Shown: positions 24,057-33,086, counted from the stretch's first letter. The stretch is 64,000 nt of DNA from JAGVGT01 sp963807225 (GCA_963807225.1 CAWEAD010000005.1:682001-746000), one strand, 5' to 3'. Numbers and translations are program-made. Notes: generated from the letters alone by a model not told the origin.

Positions 24057-25097
24057 ATGAACGAAATCAGCAAACATGAAGAACTGGTCGAACGTTACCG
24101 CCGGGAAGGCAATACCAAGGAAGCCATTTCTTCCCTGCTCTTCCTGATCACCAACTATGCCCAGAAACACGACTATGCCACCGCCGAAACCCTGAGGGAG
24201 AAGATCATCTCCTTTGATCCTATGGCCCTGAGCGAAGCCATCCGGGCTCAGGAGATCATCGACACCGCCCGCCTCAAACCCCATGACCGTGGGCACATGG
24301 ACGTTTGGACGGCTCTCTACGATCAGTTGAACGTCGACGAGGCCAACACCATGTACACCGGCATGGAGGAAGTTGTCTTCCGCCCCGGCCAGGTCATCTT
24401 CGAACAGGGCGCCTCGAACCACAACCTCTATTTTATCGATTCCGGCCAGGCTAAACACCTATATACCCATGGCGATCGCGAAATATTCATCAAACGAGTT
24501 ACGGCCGGCAACGTCGCCGGCGAGGACACCTTCTTCAATACCTCGCATTGTACCAGCACCCTGGTGGCCATCGACAAAGTTAAGGCCCATTTTATTGCCA
24601 AAGAAGTCCTGAACCTCTGGCACACTGCCATGCCCTCACTGGAAGTCAAACTGAGAACCTTCTGCGCCAAGGAAGAAAAGATCAAGGACCTGCTGAAAAG
24701 AAACTCCATGGACCGCCGATCCCAGCGTCGGGTAGTCTTCCCGGGCCGGATCCTGATCAAGGTGGTCAATTCCGAAGGGACGCCGGTGGGTAAAACTATG
24801 CAGGGCAGGATCGGTGATGTCTCAACCGGCGGGGTATCATTTTTCATCCAGGCCGTCGACCGGGAACATGCCCAGATGCTCCTGGGCAACAAACTTTACC
24901 TGCGGTTCAATATGCCGCCCAACATGGCGGTATTAGAACGGATCGGCATGACCCTGGGCGTCAGACACCACGCCGAGGTCGAAGACATGATGGAGCAATT
25001 CTCGGTGCACATAAAATTCGATCAGAGTCTGAACGAAAAAAATATCAGCGAAACCGAACGTTACCTGAAGCTGACCGGCAAGGTCATGCGGAAATAG
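24057..25097 (+). CDS. Cyclic-nucleotide-binding domain plus PilZ domain protein
   Basis: A 346-residue signalling protein. Residues 1-60 are helical with a TPR-like look (EAISSLLFLITNYAQKHDY). Residues 100-215 form a cyclic-nucleotide-binding domain (FRPGQVIFEQGASNHNLYFI, then AGEDTFF). Residues 220-330 form a PilZ domain with RRSQRRVVFPG and DVSTGGVSF. It can thus combine a cNMP-like and a c-di-GMP-like signal. No output enzyme is attached. A CHASE2 cyclase encoded 6 kb downstream could supply cAMP; that link is inference. Confidence 0.88.
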   Translation: MNEISKHEELVERYRREGNTKEAISSLLFLITNYAQKHDYATAETLREKIISFDPMALSEAIRAQEIIDTARLKPHDRGHMDVWTALYDQLNVDEANTMYTGMEEVVFRPGQVIFEQGASNHNLYFIDSGQAKHLYTHGDREIFIKRVTAGNVAGEDTFFNTSHCTSTLVAIDKVKAHFIAKEVLNLWHTAMPSLEVKLRTFCAKEEKIKDLLKRNSMDRRSQRRVVFPGRILIKVVNSEGTPVGKTMQGRIGDVSTGGVSFFIQAVDREHAQMLLGNKLYLRFNMPPNMAVLERIGMTLGVRHHAEVEDMMEQFSVHIKFDQSLNEKNISETERYLKLTGKVMRK

Positions 25098-25115
25098 AAC
25101 CTTTTTGCAACGCCA

Positions 25116-26309
25116 TCAAGCCATCGCAGTCTTCAGTCGCCCGACAACCCTTCGCATCTCCCTCCGCCCCAGGGCCTGGTTCCCGTCGACCCCGAACACG
25201 GCCAGAATCAGGCTGTCTACTTCACCCGTCCTGCCGCTGCAACCCATTAGCAGAGTTTCACTTCGCGTTCCCAGCACCGCTTCATGACAGGAATCCAGAC
25301 CTATTTTGGCAGAGGCCTCCCTGGTGCTGTTGAAGAAATCTTTCAACGTGGCCCCGACCAGACGCAGATCAATGCTGCTGTTAATGGCATCCTGGGCCAG
25401 GATCTCACCGCCGGCAGAGAGTATCGCCGCAGCCCGATATCCCATGATTTCTTTGAATCCCTTGAGCAGGTCGGCCACGGGCTCAGGCTCAGCTGCGCCT
25501 TTAACCGCGGCAGCTTGACCGGTGCCAACCGGTACGGCCTCCGCCCCGGACTCGACTATTTCTCCATCCGGCAGCCCCTCGCCGGATGAATCACCGGCCC
25601 CGGCGACGCCGACCGTATTCTGCTCATCCGCCCGCCGCGCCCCTTCCATCAGCATAGAGACATAAGGCAGGGAAATCGTCCTTTCAGGCAGTTCGGCGAT
25701 GTTGACGGTGTCCAGATGGCCGTGGGCAAAGGAGACGATTTCATAAAAGGCCTCTGCCCCTTCCAGTTCGTCGCATATGGCGTGAATGATTTCCCCGTTC
25801 TGGAAGAAGATGATCCCCTGCCGTTCCTCTTCGGTGACCCGCAAGGCGGCGGTTACCCCGGACATGCATTTGATCTGGATCACATCGCTCAGGCTGATGC
25901 CGGTCAGCATCCCCCGGAACTGTTTCGAATCCTGCAGGACCGTCATGACTTTTTCCCGAAGATCCTTGATGTCGAAAGGTTTCTCCAGGACATACATGCC
26001 GCCTTTAAGCAAGGCCTCCCGCTTGATCTCGGAAGAGAGGAAGGCGGTCATGACAATTACCGAGGTGTAGGGGAAACGGTTCTTGATTTCGACCAGCAGG
26101 TCAAGGCCGCTCATCCCCGGCATCTTGATGTCGGTGATGACCAGATCGACATTCTCCCTGGCGAGTTTCTCCAGCGCCTCCTCTCCGGAAGAGGCGGTGA
26201 TTACCTGAGCATTCAGTTCCTTATTGACCAGAAATTCCTTTAGAGACCAGAGGATATCTTCCTCGTCGTCCACCACCAGAATCTTCTTTACCGCTGTTTT
26301 TTTTGTCAT
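25116..26309 (-). CDS. Response regulator with DUF4388 and Roadblock/LC7 domains
   Basis: A 397-residue protein of three parts. The receiver domain (about 8-125) has DDEEDILW, the phospho-acceptor in LVITDIKMPGMSG and the conserved Lys in VLEKPFD. A DUF4388 (PATAN-like) domain (about 135-240) shows GMLTGISLSDVIQIKCMSG and GIIFFQNGEIIHA. A low-complexity linker rich in A, G, E leads to a Roadblock/LC7 domain (about 290-395). The latter is found on GTPase regulators of motility and polarity in delta-type bacteria. The gene converges on the PilZ gene and is preceded by a broken histidine kinase, its probable former partner. Confidence 0.9.
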   Translation of the reverse strand: MTKKTAVKKILVVDDEEDILWSLKEFLVNKELNAQVITASSGEEALEKLARENVDLVITDIKMPGMSGLDLLVEIKNRFPYTSVIVMTAFLSSEIKREALLKGGMYVLEKPFDIKDLREKVMTVLQDSKQFRGMLTGISLSDVIQIKCMSGVTAALRVTEEERQGIIFFQNGEIIHAICDELEGAEAFYEIVSFAHGHLDTVNIAELPERTISLPYVSMLMEGARRADEQNTVGVAGAGDSSGEGLPDGEIVESGAEAVPVGTGQAAAVKGAAEPEPVADLLKGFKEIMGYRAAAILSAGGEILAQDAINSSIDLRLVGATLKDFFNSTREASAKIGLDSCHEAVLGTRSETLLMGCSGRTGEVDSLILAVFGVDGNQALGRREMRRVVGRLKTAMA

Positions 26310-26329
26310 TGTTGTCCCAATAATTTCAA

Positions 26330-26860
26330 TTATTCATACCCGACAAATCAATCCGTCTGGAAAAAGAGAAAAAGGTAGTTCCTTCCCGGATCTCTGATTC
26401 CGCATAGATATAAGCACTATGCTCCTTCATAATGCGCATGACGACCGCAACCCCAGGCCGGTGCCGGCAGTCTTGGAGGTGGAGAACGGTTCGAAGAGTT
26501 TCTCCCGCACTTCCGGTACCATACCTTCGCCCGTATCGCGTATGCCGATCACCAGACAGGATACGCCGGAGGGGAGATCGGCGAATCTCCGCTGGTTATA
26601 TCCACGTCGATCCTTACCGATATTCTCGGCGCCGATCGCAATCATGCCCTGACCTTATAACAGACTCCGGCGCATTCAAAAAGAGGCTGAGAAAAACCTG
26701 TTGCATCTGGTTGGGGTCGACCACGATCAGGGGGTGGAACTTCGCCGAGATAATTATCGATTACATTGGAGTTTTTTCGGATCTGTGCCTGCAACAGGAT
26801 AATGACCTGCGCGATTATCTTCCCTATGTCTTAGGATTTTAAATCGGTTTGGGCGGCCTG
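26330..26860 (-). pseudogene. Decayed sensor histidine kinase (ATPase-domain remnant)
   Basis: On the minus strand three frames each carry a piece of one HATPase_c domain in the right order: the N-box DPNQMQQVFLSLFLNAPE, then IRDTGEGMVPEVREKLFEPF with F-box and GTGLGL, then AVVMRIMKEHSAYIYAES and EGTTFFLFF. Moving from GTGLGL to AVVMRIMKEH needs a 2-base shift, and another shift separates the N-box. The phospho-acceptor domain is not found. It is therefore a frame-shifted remnant of a kinase that probably paired with the adjacent receiver-Roadblock protein. The rest of 26860-27024 shows nothing else. Confidence 0.8.
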
Positions 26861-27024
26861 GCGCAGGTGAAGAAATCGGTCAGCAGGTGATTCTACCGAA
26901 ACAGGAAAGATTACTGGAATTTTTCGATGGCCGGGAGCAACAGAAAAATAATACCAGGGCACAAACCGGCCGTTCGGGTTTTGACGGGAGAGTGAGGCGG
27001 AATTGCTTGAGGTCGGAACCGGTG

Positions 27025-27435
27025 CTATTCGGCCAATTCCTTCATGACCATGGCCAGAAATTTGTCCAGTTCATGCCGGACCAGCGAAAGATTGGCCTCG
27101 GCTCCCAGGATGACGATCAGGTGAAAGTGCGCCTGGGCATCGATACCGGAACAGCGGATCAGAATGATCCCTTTGGGGGTGTTGATAACAGTTTCATAGC
27201 AGGCCTCAAGTCCAACTCTTTCGGAGGCGTCATGGGCCTGTTCGAAAATATCGTTGAAGGTGGCGCCGACCACATCCAGATCGATTTTCGGATCGACGGA
27301 ATCGCGCACCAGAATCCGACCCTGGAAGGTCAGGACTCCGGAGGCTTTGTAGTCCTTGACTTGCCGCAGGCCGATAATCAGCCTCTTCAAGGTCTCGGCC
27401 TTGATGGTCTTTTTCCTGGCCACCTGGTCCCCCAT
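27025..27435 (-). CDS. Stand-alone Roadblock/LC7-domain protein
   Basis: A 136-residue protein covering a single Roadblock/LC7 domain (VKDYKASGVLTFQGRILVRD, then DIFEQAHDASERVGLEACYE). It resembles the C-terminal part of the response regulator at 25116-26309, so the two may dimerise. The ATG at 27433-27435 follows AGAGGGGG; an in-frame TTG eight codons upstream is less likely. No MglA-type GTPase gene is in the window. Confidence 0.85.
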   Translation of the reverse strand: MGDQVARKKTIKAETLKRLIIGLRQVKDYKASGVLTFQGRILVRDSVDPKIDLDVVGATFNDIFEQAHDASERVGLEACYETVINTPKGIILIRCSGIDAQAHFHLIVILGAEANLSLVRHELDKFLAMVMKELAE

Positions 27436-27712
27436 TCCGCACCCCCTCTTGCCTGACAATCAATTACCCAAACCCGAGCCCTCTGCTCCCGCCCGGCTGC
27501 TCAAGGCTACACAACGAAACATTGAAACATTTGATATATCAGTATGATATTCTCCAGCCGGGTTTTGTTGTCAATGATTAATCCATGCCACCGACCGGCG
27601 ACTTCCCGTCATTTAACCCGCCCGGCTAAAGAAATAACGGAAAAATACCGGCTCTTGCCATATTGCCGTCAATCTGGTTATTTGCTGATTTTAATCATCA
27701 GGATAGCAAATC
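27436..27712. other. Divergent intergenic region
   Basis: No gene is seen. CCCGGCTG (27493-27500) and CAGCCGGG (about 27556-27563) form a long-loop inverted repeat around an AT-rich stretch with TGATATATCAGTATGATATT, which could be an operator or promoter region for either flanking gene. Confidence 0.35.
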
Positions 27713-28342
27713 ATGCAACTTGACGTACCGATCGTCGGGATTATACGGGGGATATCCGGAGAGTTTTTCCCGGCCTTGATGAGCGCCGCCTTCGGGGCCG
27801 GACTCCAGGCTCTGGAAATTACCATGAATACTCCCGGGGCTCCGGAAATCGTCGCCCGCTGCCGCCCCCTGGTGCCGCCCGGTAAGATGCTGGGGTTGGG
27901 CACCGTCCGCAACCGGCAGGAGGCCAGCCAGGCCCTTGAGGCCGGGGCCATGTTCCTGGTTACTCCAAACACCGATCCCACCGTCATCACCATGGCCGTA
28001 GAACAGCGGGTACCGGTAATCGCCGGGGCTTTCAGCCCGACCGAAGTTTACACCGCCTGGAGCAGCGGGGCCAGTCTGGTCAAGATCTTTCCCTGCGGGG
28101 CGGTGGGGCCGGAATACATCCGCGAACTGCGCGGCCCGTTCGAACGGATTCCCCTGCTGGCTGTGGGCGGCGTCACTCAAAACAACCTGGCGCATTATTT
28201 CGCGGCCGGGGTTGCCGGAGTCGGGGTGGGCGCCTCCCTTTTCGGGGCAGAAGCCCTGGCCGCTCAAGACCCGGCGGCGGTGGCGGCCAATGTCGGAAAG
28301 TTCATCGCCACCTGGGATGAATGGCGTCGGAAAACCCGGTAA
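27713..28342 (+). CDS. eda: KDPG/KHG aldolase family protein
   Basis: A 209-residue class I aldolase of the Eda family: PIVGIIRG at the start, LEITMNTPGA with the catalytic glutamate, and the Schiff-base lysine in SLVKIFPCGAVGPEYI. It would split 2-keto-3-deoxy-6-phosphogluconate or a related 2-keto-3-deoxy acid into pyruvate and an aldehyde. No edd or sugar acid kinase gene lies nearby, so the substrate is open. A palindromic element follows 15 bases after the stop. Confidence 0.88.
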   Translation: MQLDVPIVGIIRGISGEFFPALMSAAFGAGLQALEITMNTPGAPEIVARCRPLVPPGKMLGLGTVRNRQEASQALEAGAMFLVTPNTDPTVITMAVEQRVPVIAGAFSPTEVYTAWSSGASLVKIFPCGAVGPEYIRELRGPFERIPLLAVGGVTQNNLAHYFAAGVAGVGVGASLFGAEALAAQDPAAVAANVGKFIATWDEWRRKTR

Positions 28343-28356
28343 AATTTTGTTCCCAT

Positions 28357-28487
28357 CCGGAAACGAGGCTTTTGGGTTGAGTGCAAGGCGCCAGGGAGAC
28401 TGAAAAGCGGAGCGTACTGCCTGGACGTGAGCATTTTCAGGCAACTGAGCAACGCGGAAATCGGGGGAAAAGACCGATTCCGGATTA
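28357..28487. repeat. Palindromic element, copy 6 (3' of eda)
   Basis: The centre is CTGAAAAGCGGAGCGTAC (28400-28417) and GACGTGAGCATTTTCAG (28424-28440), matching the copy 5 inner motif AAAAGCGGAG...GAGCATTT. Outer arms TCCGGAAACGAGGCTTTTGG (28357-28376) and the region ending CCGATTCCGGA (to 28487) pair imperfectly (about 15 of 21). Copy-specific arms again differ from all others. Confidence 0.75.
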
Positions 28488-28606
28488 GAACTATTTAACG
28501 AATCAGCTGATTGGCAAGGTGCCCCGGAACGGGTAGAATGACGCGAGGTCGGGCCTCCGGCCCCTTACAACCGTCACCAGAAATTTCAGATATCCGGAGA
28601 GAAGCA

Positions 28607-29551
28607 ATGTACAGACCACAAATCAAGGTAATCGACTGCACCGTCCGCGACGGTGGGCTTATGAACAAGTGGCAGTTCAGCGACGACTTCGTCCGCCATG
28701 TCTACCAGGCCCTGAGCAAGGGCGGGGTGGATTACATGGAGATCGGCTATCTCAGCTCCGAGGGCATGTTCTGCCGCAAGGAAATGGGGGCCTGGAAATT
28801 CTGCGCCGAAAGCGACTTGCAGAGGATCATCGGCGAGGAAGAGAAAACCATCAAGCTCTCGGCCATGGCCGACATCGGCCGGATCGACTACAAGGATATC
28901 CCGCCGCAGACCGAAAGCTCTCTGGACATGGTTCGGGTGGCCTGTTACGTCCATCAGGTGGACAAGGCCATCGCCCTGGCCGAGCATTGCCTCGATAAAG
29001 GTTACGAAGCGACCATCAACCTGATGGCCGTGTCCACCGTCAACCAGCGCGATCTGGAAGAGGCCCTGGACGACCTGGCCAAAAGCCGGGTACCGATAAT
29101 CTATCTGGTCGACAGCTTCGGCTTCTTCTACTCCGAGCATATCGACTCCCTGGCCAAGCTCTACATGGAAAGCCTGCCCGGCAAGACCATCGGCATCCAC
29201 TGCCACAACAACCAGCAACTGGCCTTCGCCAACACCATCTCGGCGATCATCAACGGCATCAATTACCTGGACGCCACCCTCTACGGCATCGGCCGCGGCG
29301 CCGGCAACTGCCCCCTGGAGCTCCTGATTTCCTTTCTCAAGAATCCCAAGTTCAACGTGCGGCCGATTATCGAGGTGATCGAAAAAGAGGTGCTGCCCTG
29401 GTCCAAGAAAATCGACTGGGGCTACTTCATCCCCTACATGATCACCGGCGCCCTGAACCAGCACCCCCGGACCGCAATCGCCCAGATGGAATCCGAAAAT
29501 AAAGACCGGATCACGGAATTTTTCGACCAGGCCACCTCGCTGCCCACCTGA
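28607..29551 (+). CDS. HMGL-like / DRE-TIM aldolase family protein
   Basis: A 314-residue protein of the DRE-TIM metallolyase superfamily. The metal and substrate motif appears as DCTVRDGGLMNKW near residue 10 (D-x-x-x-R-D-G), and the metal ligands as IGIHCHNNQQLAFAN. Glycine-rich GIGRGAGNCPLELL near residue 240 fits 4-hydroxy-2-oxovalerate aldolase-like enzymes. The ATG at 28607 is chosen for GGAGAGA 4-5 nt upstream. The reaction is probably a divalent metal-dependent aldol cleavage or condensation; the substrate cannot be told. No acylating aldehyde dehydrogenase partner is adjacent. Confidence 0.82.
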   Translation: MYRPQIKVIDCTVRDGGLMNKWQFSDDFVRHVYQALSKGGVDYMEIGYLSSEGMFCRKEMGAWKFCAESDLQRIIGEEEKTIKLSAMADIGRIDYKDIPPQTESSLDMVRVACYVHQVDKAIALAEHCLDKGYEATINLMAVSTVNQRDLEEALDDLAKSRVPIIYLVDSFGFFYSEHIDSLAKLYMESLPGKTIGIHCHNNQQLAFANTISAIINGINYLDATLYGIGRGAGNCPLELLISFLKNPKFNVRPIIEVIEKEVLPWSKKIDWGYFIPYMITGALNQHPRTAIAQMESENKDRITEFFDQATSLPT

Positions 29552-29601
29552 CCGGAAAAATACTCGGGAACGGCCAAGACCACCTTGGATGAGGTAAGTT
29601 T

Positions 29602-30729
29602 ATGGGACATCGTCACCGCCTGAAAACCAGGGGTCGCCGCGCGGCCCGGATTGTCGCCCTGATTGTCCTGGGCCTCTTATGTTTGCCGGCCATCTCGGCC
29701 AGTGTCGACGAAAAACGGTTCGAACCCTATATCGAGCGCCACGCCAACGGCTGGATCGACTGGCAGAACGGCCTGATCTACGGCATCGGCCGGGGCTATC
29801 TGAGCAAGAACCGAAATAACCGGCCCCTCTCCCAGGGGGTCGGCGGCGTGCTGGCCTCGGGCAGCATCATCAAACTGGCCGCCGGCCTGCATCTGGACGA
29901 TGCGCGGACCCTGGAATCGCTGGGTGACGGCAAGGTCACCATCAACCTCAAGGCCTCCATCCGCGACAAGCAGTATCAATCGACCTATGTGGAAAATGAC
30001 GGCGATCCCTACTACGAGATCGTCAAGGTTGCCTCGATGAAAGGCATCAGCGGCCTGACCGCCCGGCTGCTCGATCATTTCGCCCAGGATCCGGTCTGGC
30101 GGGACCTGCCGGTGCGCAACCTGGAACCCAGGGCCGACCTTGAGGATGAAGGCCAGCCCTGGCTGCTCCTGGACGCCCGGGGCTTGACCGACAACCGGCA
30201 GCTCCAGCCGGCCCTCTTCCCTAAAATCAGGAGCGAAGCCGGGGAAGAGATCTACGATGTCAAAGGGGTCGAGGAAGCCGCCTTGATCAACCGCGGCATG
30301 ATGAGCTATGTTACCACCGAGGCCCCGGCCGAGGAATTGCGCAATGACGCCCACCTGGTGGACGATCTCCTGGTTCGGGCCGGACTGCTCCTCGGCGGTG
30401 AAACGGCCCACGCCGCCACCATCGAAAGGTCGCTGAGCCAGATCCCGATGCCCGGCCAGGCCCCGGCCCCGGCCGCCGGAGAAGAACCGGCTCCCCGGCC
30501 TGAACGTCGCCACCGCGGTCGCTATATTGTTGCCGACGTCAAGGATATACAGGGCCTGGCCAAGACCAATCTGGTGGTCAGCACCGCCGACGCCATGGAA
30601 CTGCAGGCCGAGGACGCCAATTCCCAGATCCTCAAAAAATGTCGGGTGGTGGTGCTGGTTTCCAGTCCCATCGGCGGCATCGAGGGGGGGCTGCCGGTGC
30701 GGTTGGCCGAATTTGCTCCAGCCCGCTGA
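29602..30729 (+). CDS. Secreted protein, unknown function
   Basis: A 375-residue protein with an N-terminal signal (IVALIVLGLLCLPAISASVD) after a basic stretch. The middle (RFEPYIERHANGWIDWQNGL; SIIKLAAGLHLDDARTLESL) is faintly like LPP20/FlgT-type secreted proteins. A proline-alanine linker (near 295-310) separates a C-terminal beta-alpha part YIVADVKDIQGLAKTN. No family is certain. It lies 31 bases upstream of the CHASE2 cyclase on the same strand, so it may be a periplasmic partner of that sensor (inference). Confidence 0.7.
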   Translation: MGHRHRLKTRGRRAARIVALIVLGLLCLPAISASVDEKRFEPYIERHANGWIDWQNGLIYGIGRGYLSKNRNNRPLSQGVGGVLASGSIIKLAAGLHLDDARTLESLGDGKVTINLKASIRDKQYQSTYVENDGDPYYEIVKVASMKGISGLTARLLDHFAQDPVWRDLPVRNLEPRADLEDEGQPWLLLDARGLTDNRQLQPALFPKIRSEAGEEIYDVKGVEEAALINRGMMSYVTTEAPAEELRNDAHLVDDLLVRAGLLLGGETAHAATIERSLSQIPMPGQAPAPAAGEEPAPRPERRHRGRYIVADVKDIQGLAKTNLVVSTADAMELQAEDANSQILKKCRVVVLVSSPIGGIEGGLPVRLAEFAPAR

Positions 30730-30760
30730 CCCCGGCCCCTCCTCCGGACAGCGAGATTAA

Positions 30761-32869
30761 ATGACCGGAAAGACCCTGCTCAGGAACCAGATTATCGCCA
30801 CCGCCCTCTGTGGGCTGGTGGTCCTTAGTTTCACCGTTCTGGCCTATCGGATCGGCCTTCTGGCCCGAGCCGACAATTTCATTTATGACCTCAATCTGGC
30901 TTGGCGCGGCCCGGTGGCCACTTCCGGCCAGGTCACCCTGGTGCTGATGGACGAGGAAAGCGCCGTCCGTTTAAATCGACACCGCGGTCAATGGTCCCGC
31001 CGACGGTTGGCCATCGCCCTGGACAATCTCTGCACCGCCGGAGCCGAGGTCATCGGTCTCGATATGGTGATGGCGGCGCCCGATCTCGACCCCGAGGTTG
31101 ACCGGCTGCTGGCCGCCACCATCACCCGCTGCAACAACGTGGTCCTGGCCCGGGTTTCCGCCGCCCAGGGAGTGGGAGAAATCGCTCCGCTGGAACCATT
31201 TCGGGAAGCGATGATCGGTGACGGTTTCATCGATGTCCCTCTCGACCAGGACGGGATCCTGCGCAAGATTCGTTTTTTAAACGCCAAGCCCCTGCCCGAC
31301 GGCAGTCTCAACCTGCTCCCGGCTTTCGCCCTGGAACTGGCCCGGGTGTACCGGAACCTGGATTTCAGTTTCGATTTCTCCGGCTCCGACTATTTCCTGC
31401 TGGGCAGTCCGGGACACCAACTGCGTCTGCCCTATCCGGATCTCCTGATCAACTATTACGGAGACTACACCGCTTTTCCGGTGGTGACCTTCGCCGATGC
31501 AGTCAATAATACTTTCGACCCGACCCGGGTCCGAGGTAAATTGCTGCTGGTCGGCTCCACCCTGTCCAGCCAGAAGGATTTCTTCACCACCCCCTTCTCC
31601 CGCTTCCATCAGGAAGCGACTTCGCTGGCCGGGCGTTTCGCCGACATGGAAAAAGGTATTCAGGGTTCTGACGAACCCGGGGTGGCCTGTCATGCCCACG
31701 CGGTGGAAACCATCCTCGACCAGGCCTTCATCCACTCCATCAGCGGCTGGCCGATCATGGCGATCTGCCTGCTGCTGGCGGTGGCCGGCCTGGTTTTCTA
31801 TCTGCCCCGGCTGGGCATGCTCTGGGAAGTTTCGATCCTGCTTGCGGCCACCCTGCTGATCCTGGGCGGCTCGCACCTGGCCTTCCTGCGCGGGCCTTAC
31901 CGGGTCGATGTCGCCCCCCTCCTGCTGGTCTTCGCCCTGCAGTTCATCACCGGCGTCACCCTGCAAAAATCCTTCGGCCGCAAGAAGACGGCGATGATCA
32001 CCTCGATGTTCGGCAAATATGTCTCGGCCGGAGTGGTCAGCGAATTGATCAAGGGCGACATCGATACCACCCTGGAAGGGCGACGAGCCGAGCTGACCAT
32101 GCTCTTTTCCGATCTCCGGGGTTTCACCACCCTCTCGGAAAAACTGGGCGCCCGCGATACCGGACTGCTGCTGAACGCTTACTTCGATACCATGATCCCC
32201 CTGGTTTTCAGCCACCGGGGAACCCTGGACAAACTGATGGGCGATGCGGTAATGGCCTTTTTCGGAGCCCCCCTGCCCCTGCCCGACCATCCGAACCAGG
32301 CAGCCGCCACTGCCCTGGAGATGATTGAGAAACTGAACGAGCTCAAGAAGCGGACGGACATCCCGGGTCTGGACTGCCTCAATATCGGCATCGGCCTCAA
32401 TACCGGCGAAGTTACGGTGGGCAACCTGGGCAGCAATGCCTTCATGGACTACACCATCATCGGCGACTCGGTAAACCTGGCCTCGCGGCTGGAGGGTCTG
32501 AACAAGTTCTACGGCACCAATATCCTGCTCAGCGAATTCACCGCCGCCCATCTGGATAGCCTTTTCCTGATCCGCGACCTGGATATCGTCCAGGTTAAAG
32601 GCAAGGAAAAGGCGGTAACCATCTACGAACTGGCGGGCCGGCGCGATTCGGTCACTACCGATCACCTGGCCGGCCACGAAATATTCGGTCGCGGCCTCAG
32701 CACCTATCGCCACCGGGACTGGGACGAAGCGGAGAAACTCTTCCGGCTGGTGCTGGAAAAAATTCCGGCCGACCCCCCGACCTTACTCTACCTGGAAAGA
32801 ATCGCCCGAATGCGGGTAAATCCGCCCGGCCCGGAATGGCTCGGCATCACCATTTTCGACCATAAATGA
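30761..32869 (+). CDS. CHASE2-domain adenylate/guanylate cyclase
   Basis: A 702-residue membrane sensor. One N-terminal helix is followed by an extracytoplasmic CHASE2 domain (about 40-330, with VTLVLMDEESAVRLNRHRGQ and GLDMVMAAPDLD), three membrane helices (about 330-400) and a class III cyclase domain (about 440-640). The latter shows the metal aspartates in LFSDLRGFTTLSEKL and LMGDAVMAFFGAP, and NIGIGLNTGEVTVGNLG with IIGDSVNLASRL. A short C-terminal helical tail follows. It should make cAMP (or cGMP) from ATP (GTP) in response to a periplasmic cue. Confidence 0.94.
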   Translation: MTGKTLLRNQIIATALCGLVVLSFTVLAYRIGLLARADNFIYDLNLAWRGPVATSGQVTLVLMDEESAVRLNRHRGQWSRRRLAIALDNLCTAGAEVIGLDMVMAAPDLDPEVDRLLAATITRCNNVVLARVSAAQGVGEIAPLEPFREAMIGDGFIDVPLDQDGILRKIRFLNAKPLPDGSLNLLPAFALELARVYRNLDFSFDFSGSDYFLLGSPGHQLRLPYPDLLINYYGDYTAFPVVTFADAVNNTFDPTRVRGKLLLVGSTLSSQKDFFTTPFSRFHQEATSLAGRFADMEKGIQGSDEPGVACHAHAVETILDQAFIHSISGWPIMAICLLLAVAGLVFYLPRLGMLWEVSILLAATLLILGGSHLAFLRGPYRVDVAPLLLVFALQFITGVTLQKSFGRKKTAMITSMFGKYVSAGVVSELIKGDIDTTLEGRRAELTMLFSDLRGFTTLSEKLGARDTGLLLNAYFDTMIPLVFSHRGTLDKLMGDAVMAFFGAPLPLPDHPNQAAATALEMIEKLNELKKRTDIPGLDCLNIGIGLNTGEVTVGNLGSNAFMDYTIIGDSVNLASRLEGLNKFYGTNILLSEFTAAHLDSLFLIRDLDIVQVKGKEKAVTIYELAGRRDSVTTDHLAGHEIFGRGLSTYRHRDWDEAEKLFRLVLEKIPADPPTLLYLERIARMRVNPPGPEWLGITIFDHK

Positions 32870-32879
32870 GGCTACCGCA

Positions 32880-33086
32880 ATGCACCCCGACCGGAATCTG
32901 CTGGAAGAGCGGATCGTCGAACTGGAAAGCCGTCTGGTCTTTCAGGAGCAAACCCTGGAAGAACTGCACGAAGTGCTCTACCGGCAGCAGACCATGATCG
33001 ACGAACTGACCGGGGAGTTGAACAGACTGCAGCGCCGGCTCCGGGAATTCCTGCCCGATCCGGAGACGGATAGCTGCCATGGCTGA
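32880..33086 (+). CDS. slyX: SlyX family protein
   Basis: A 68-residue coiled-coil protein (EERIVELESRLVFQEQTLEE, then LHEVLYRQQTMIDELTGELN) fitting the SlyX family in length and pattern. The molecular role is unknown even in Escherichia coli. It begins 10 bases after the cyclase stop and overlaps the helicase gene by 8 bases, so it is cotranscribed and translationally coupled. Confidence 0.82.
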   Translation: MHPDRNLLEERIVELESRLVFQEQTLEELHEVLYRQQTMIDELTGELNRLQRRLREFLPDPETDSCHG

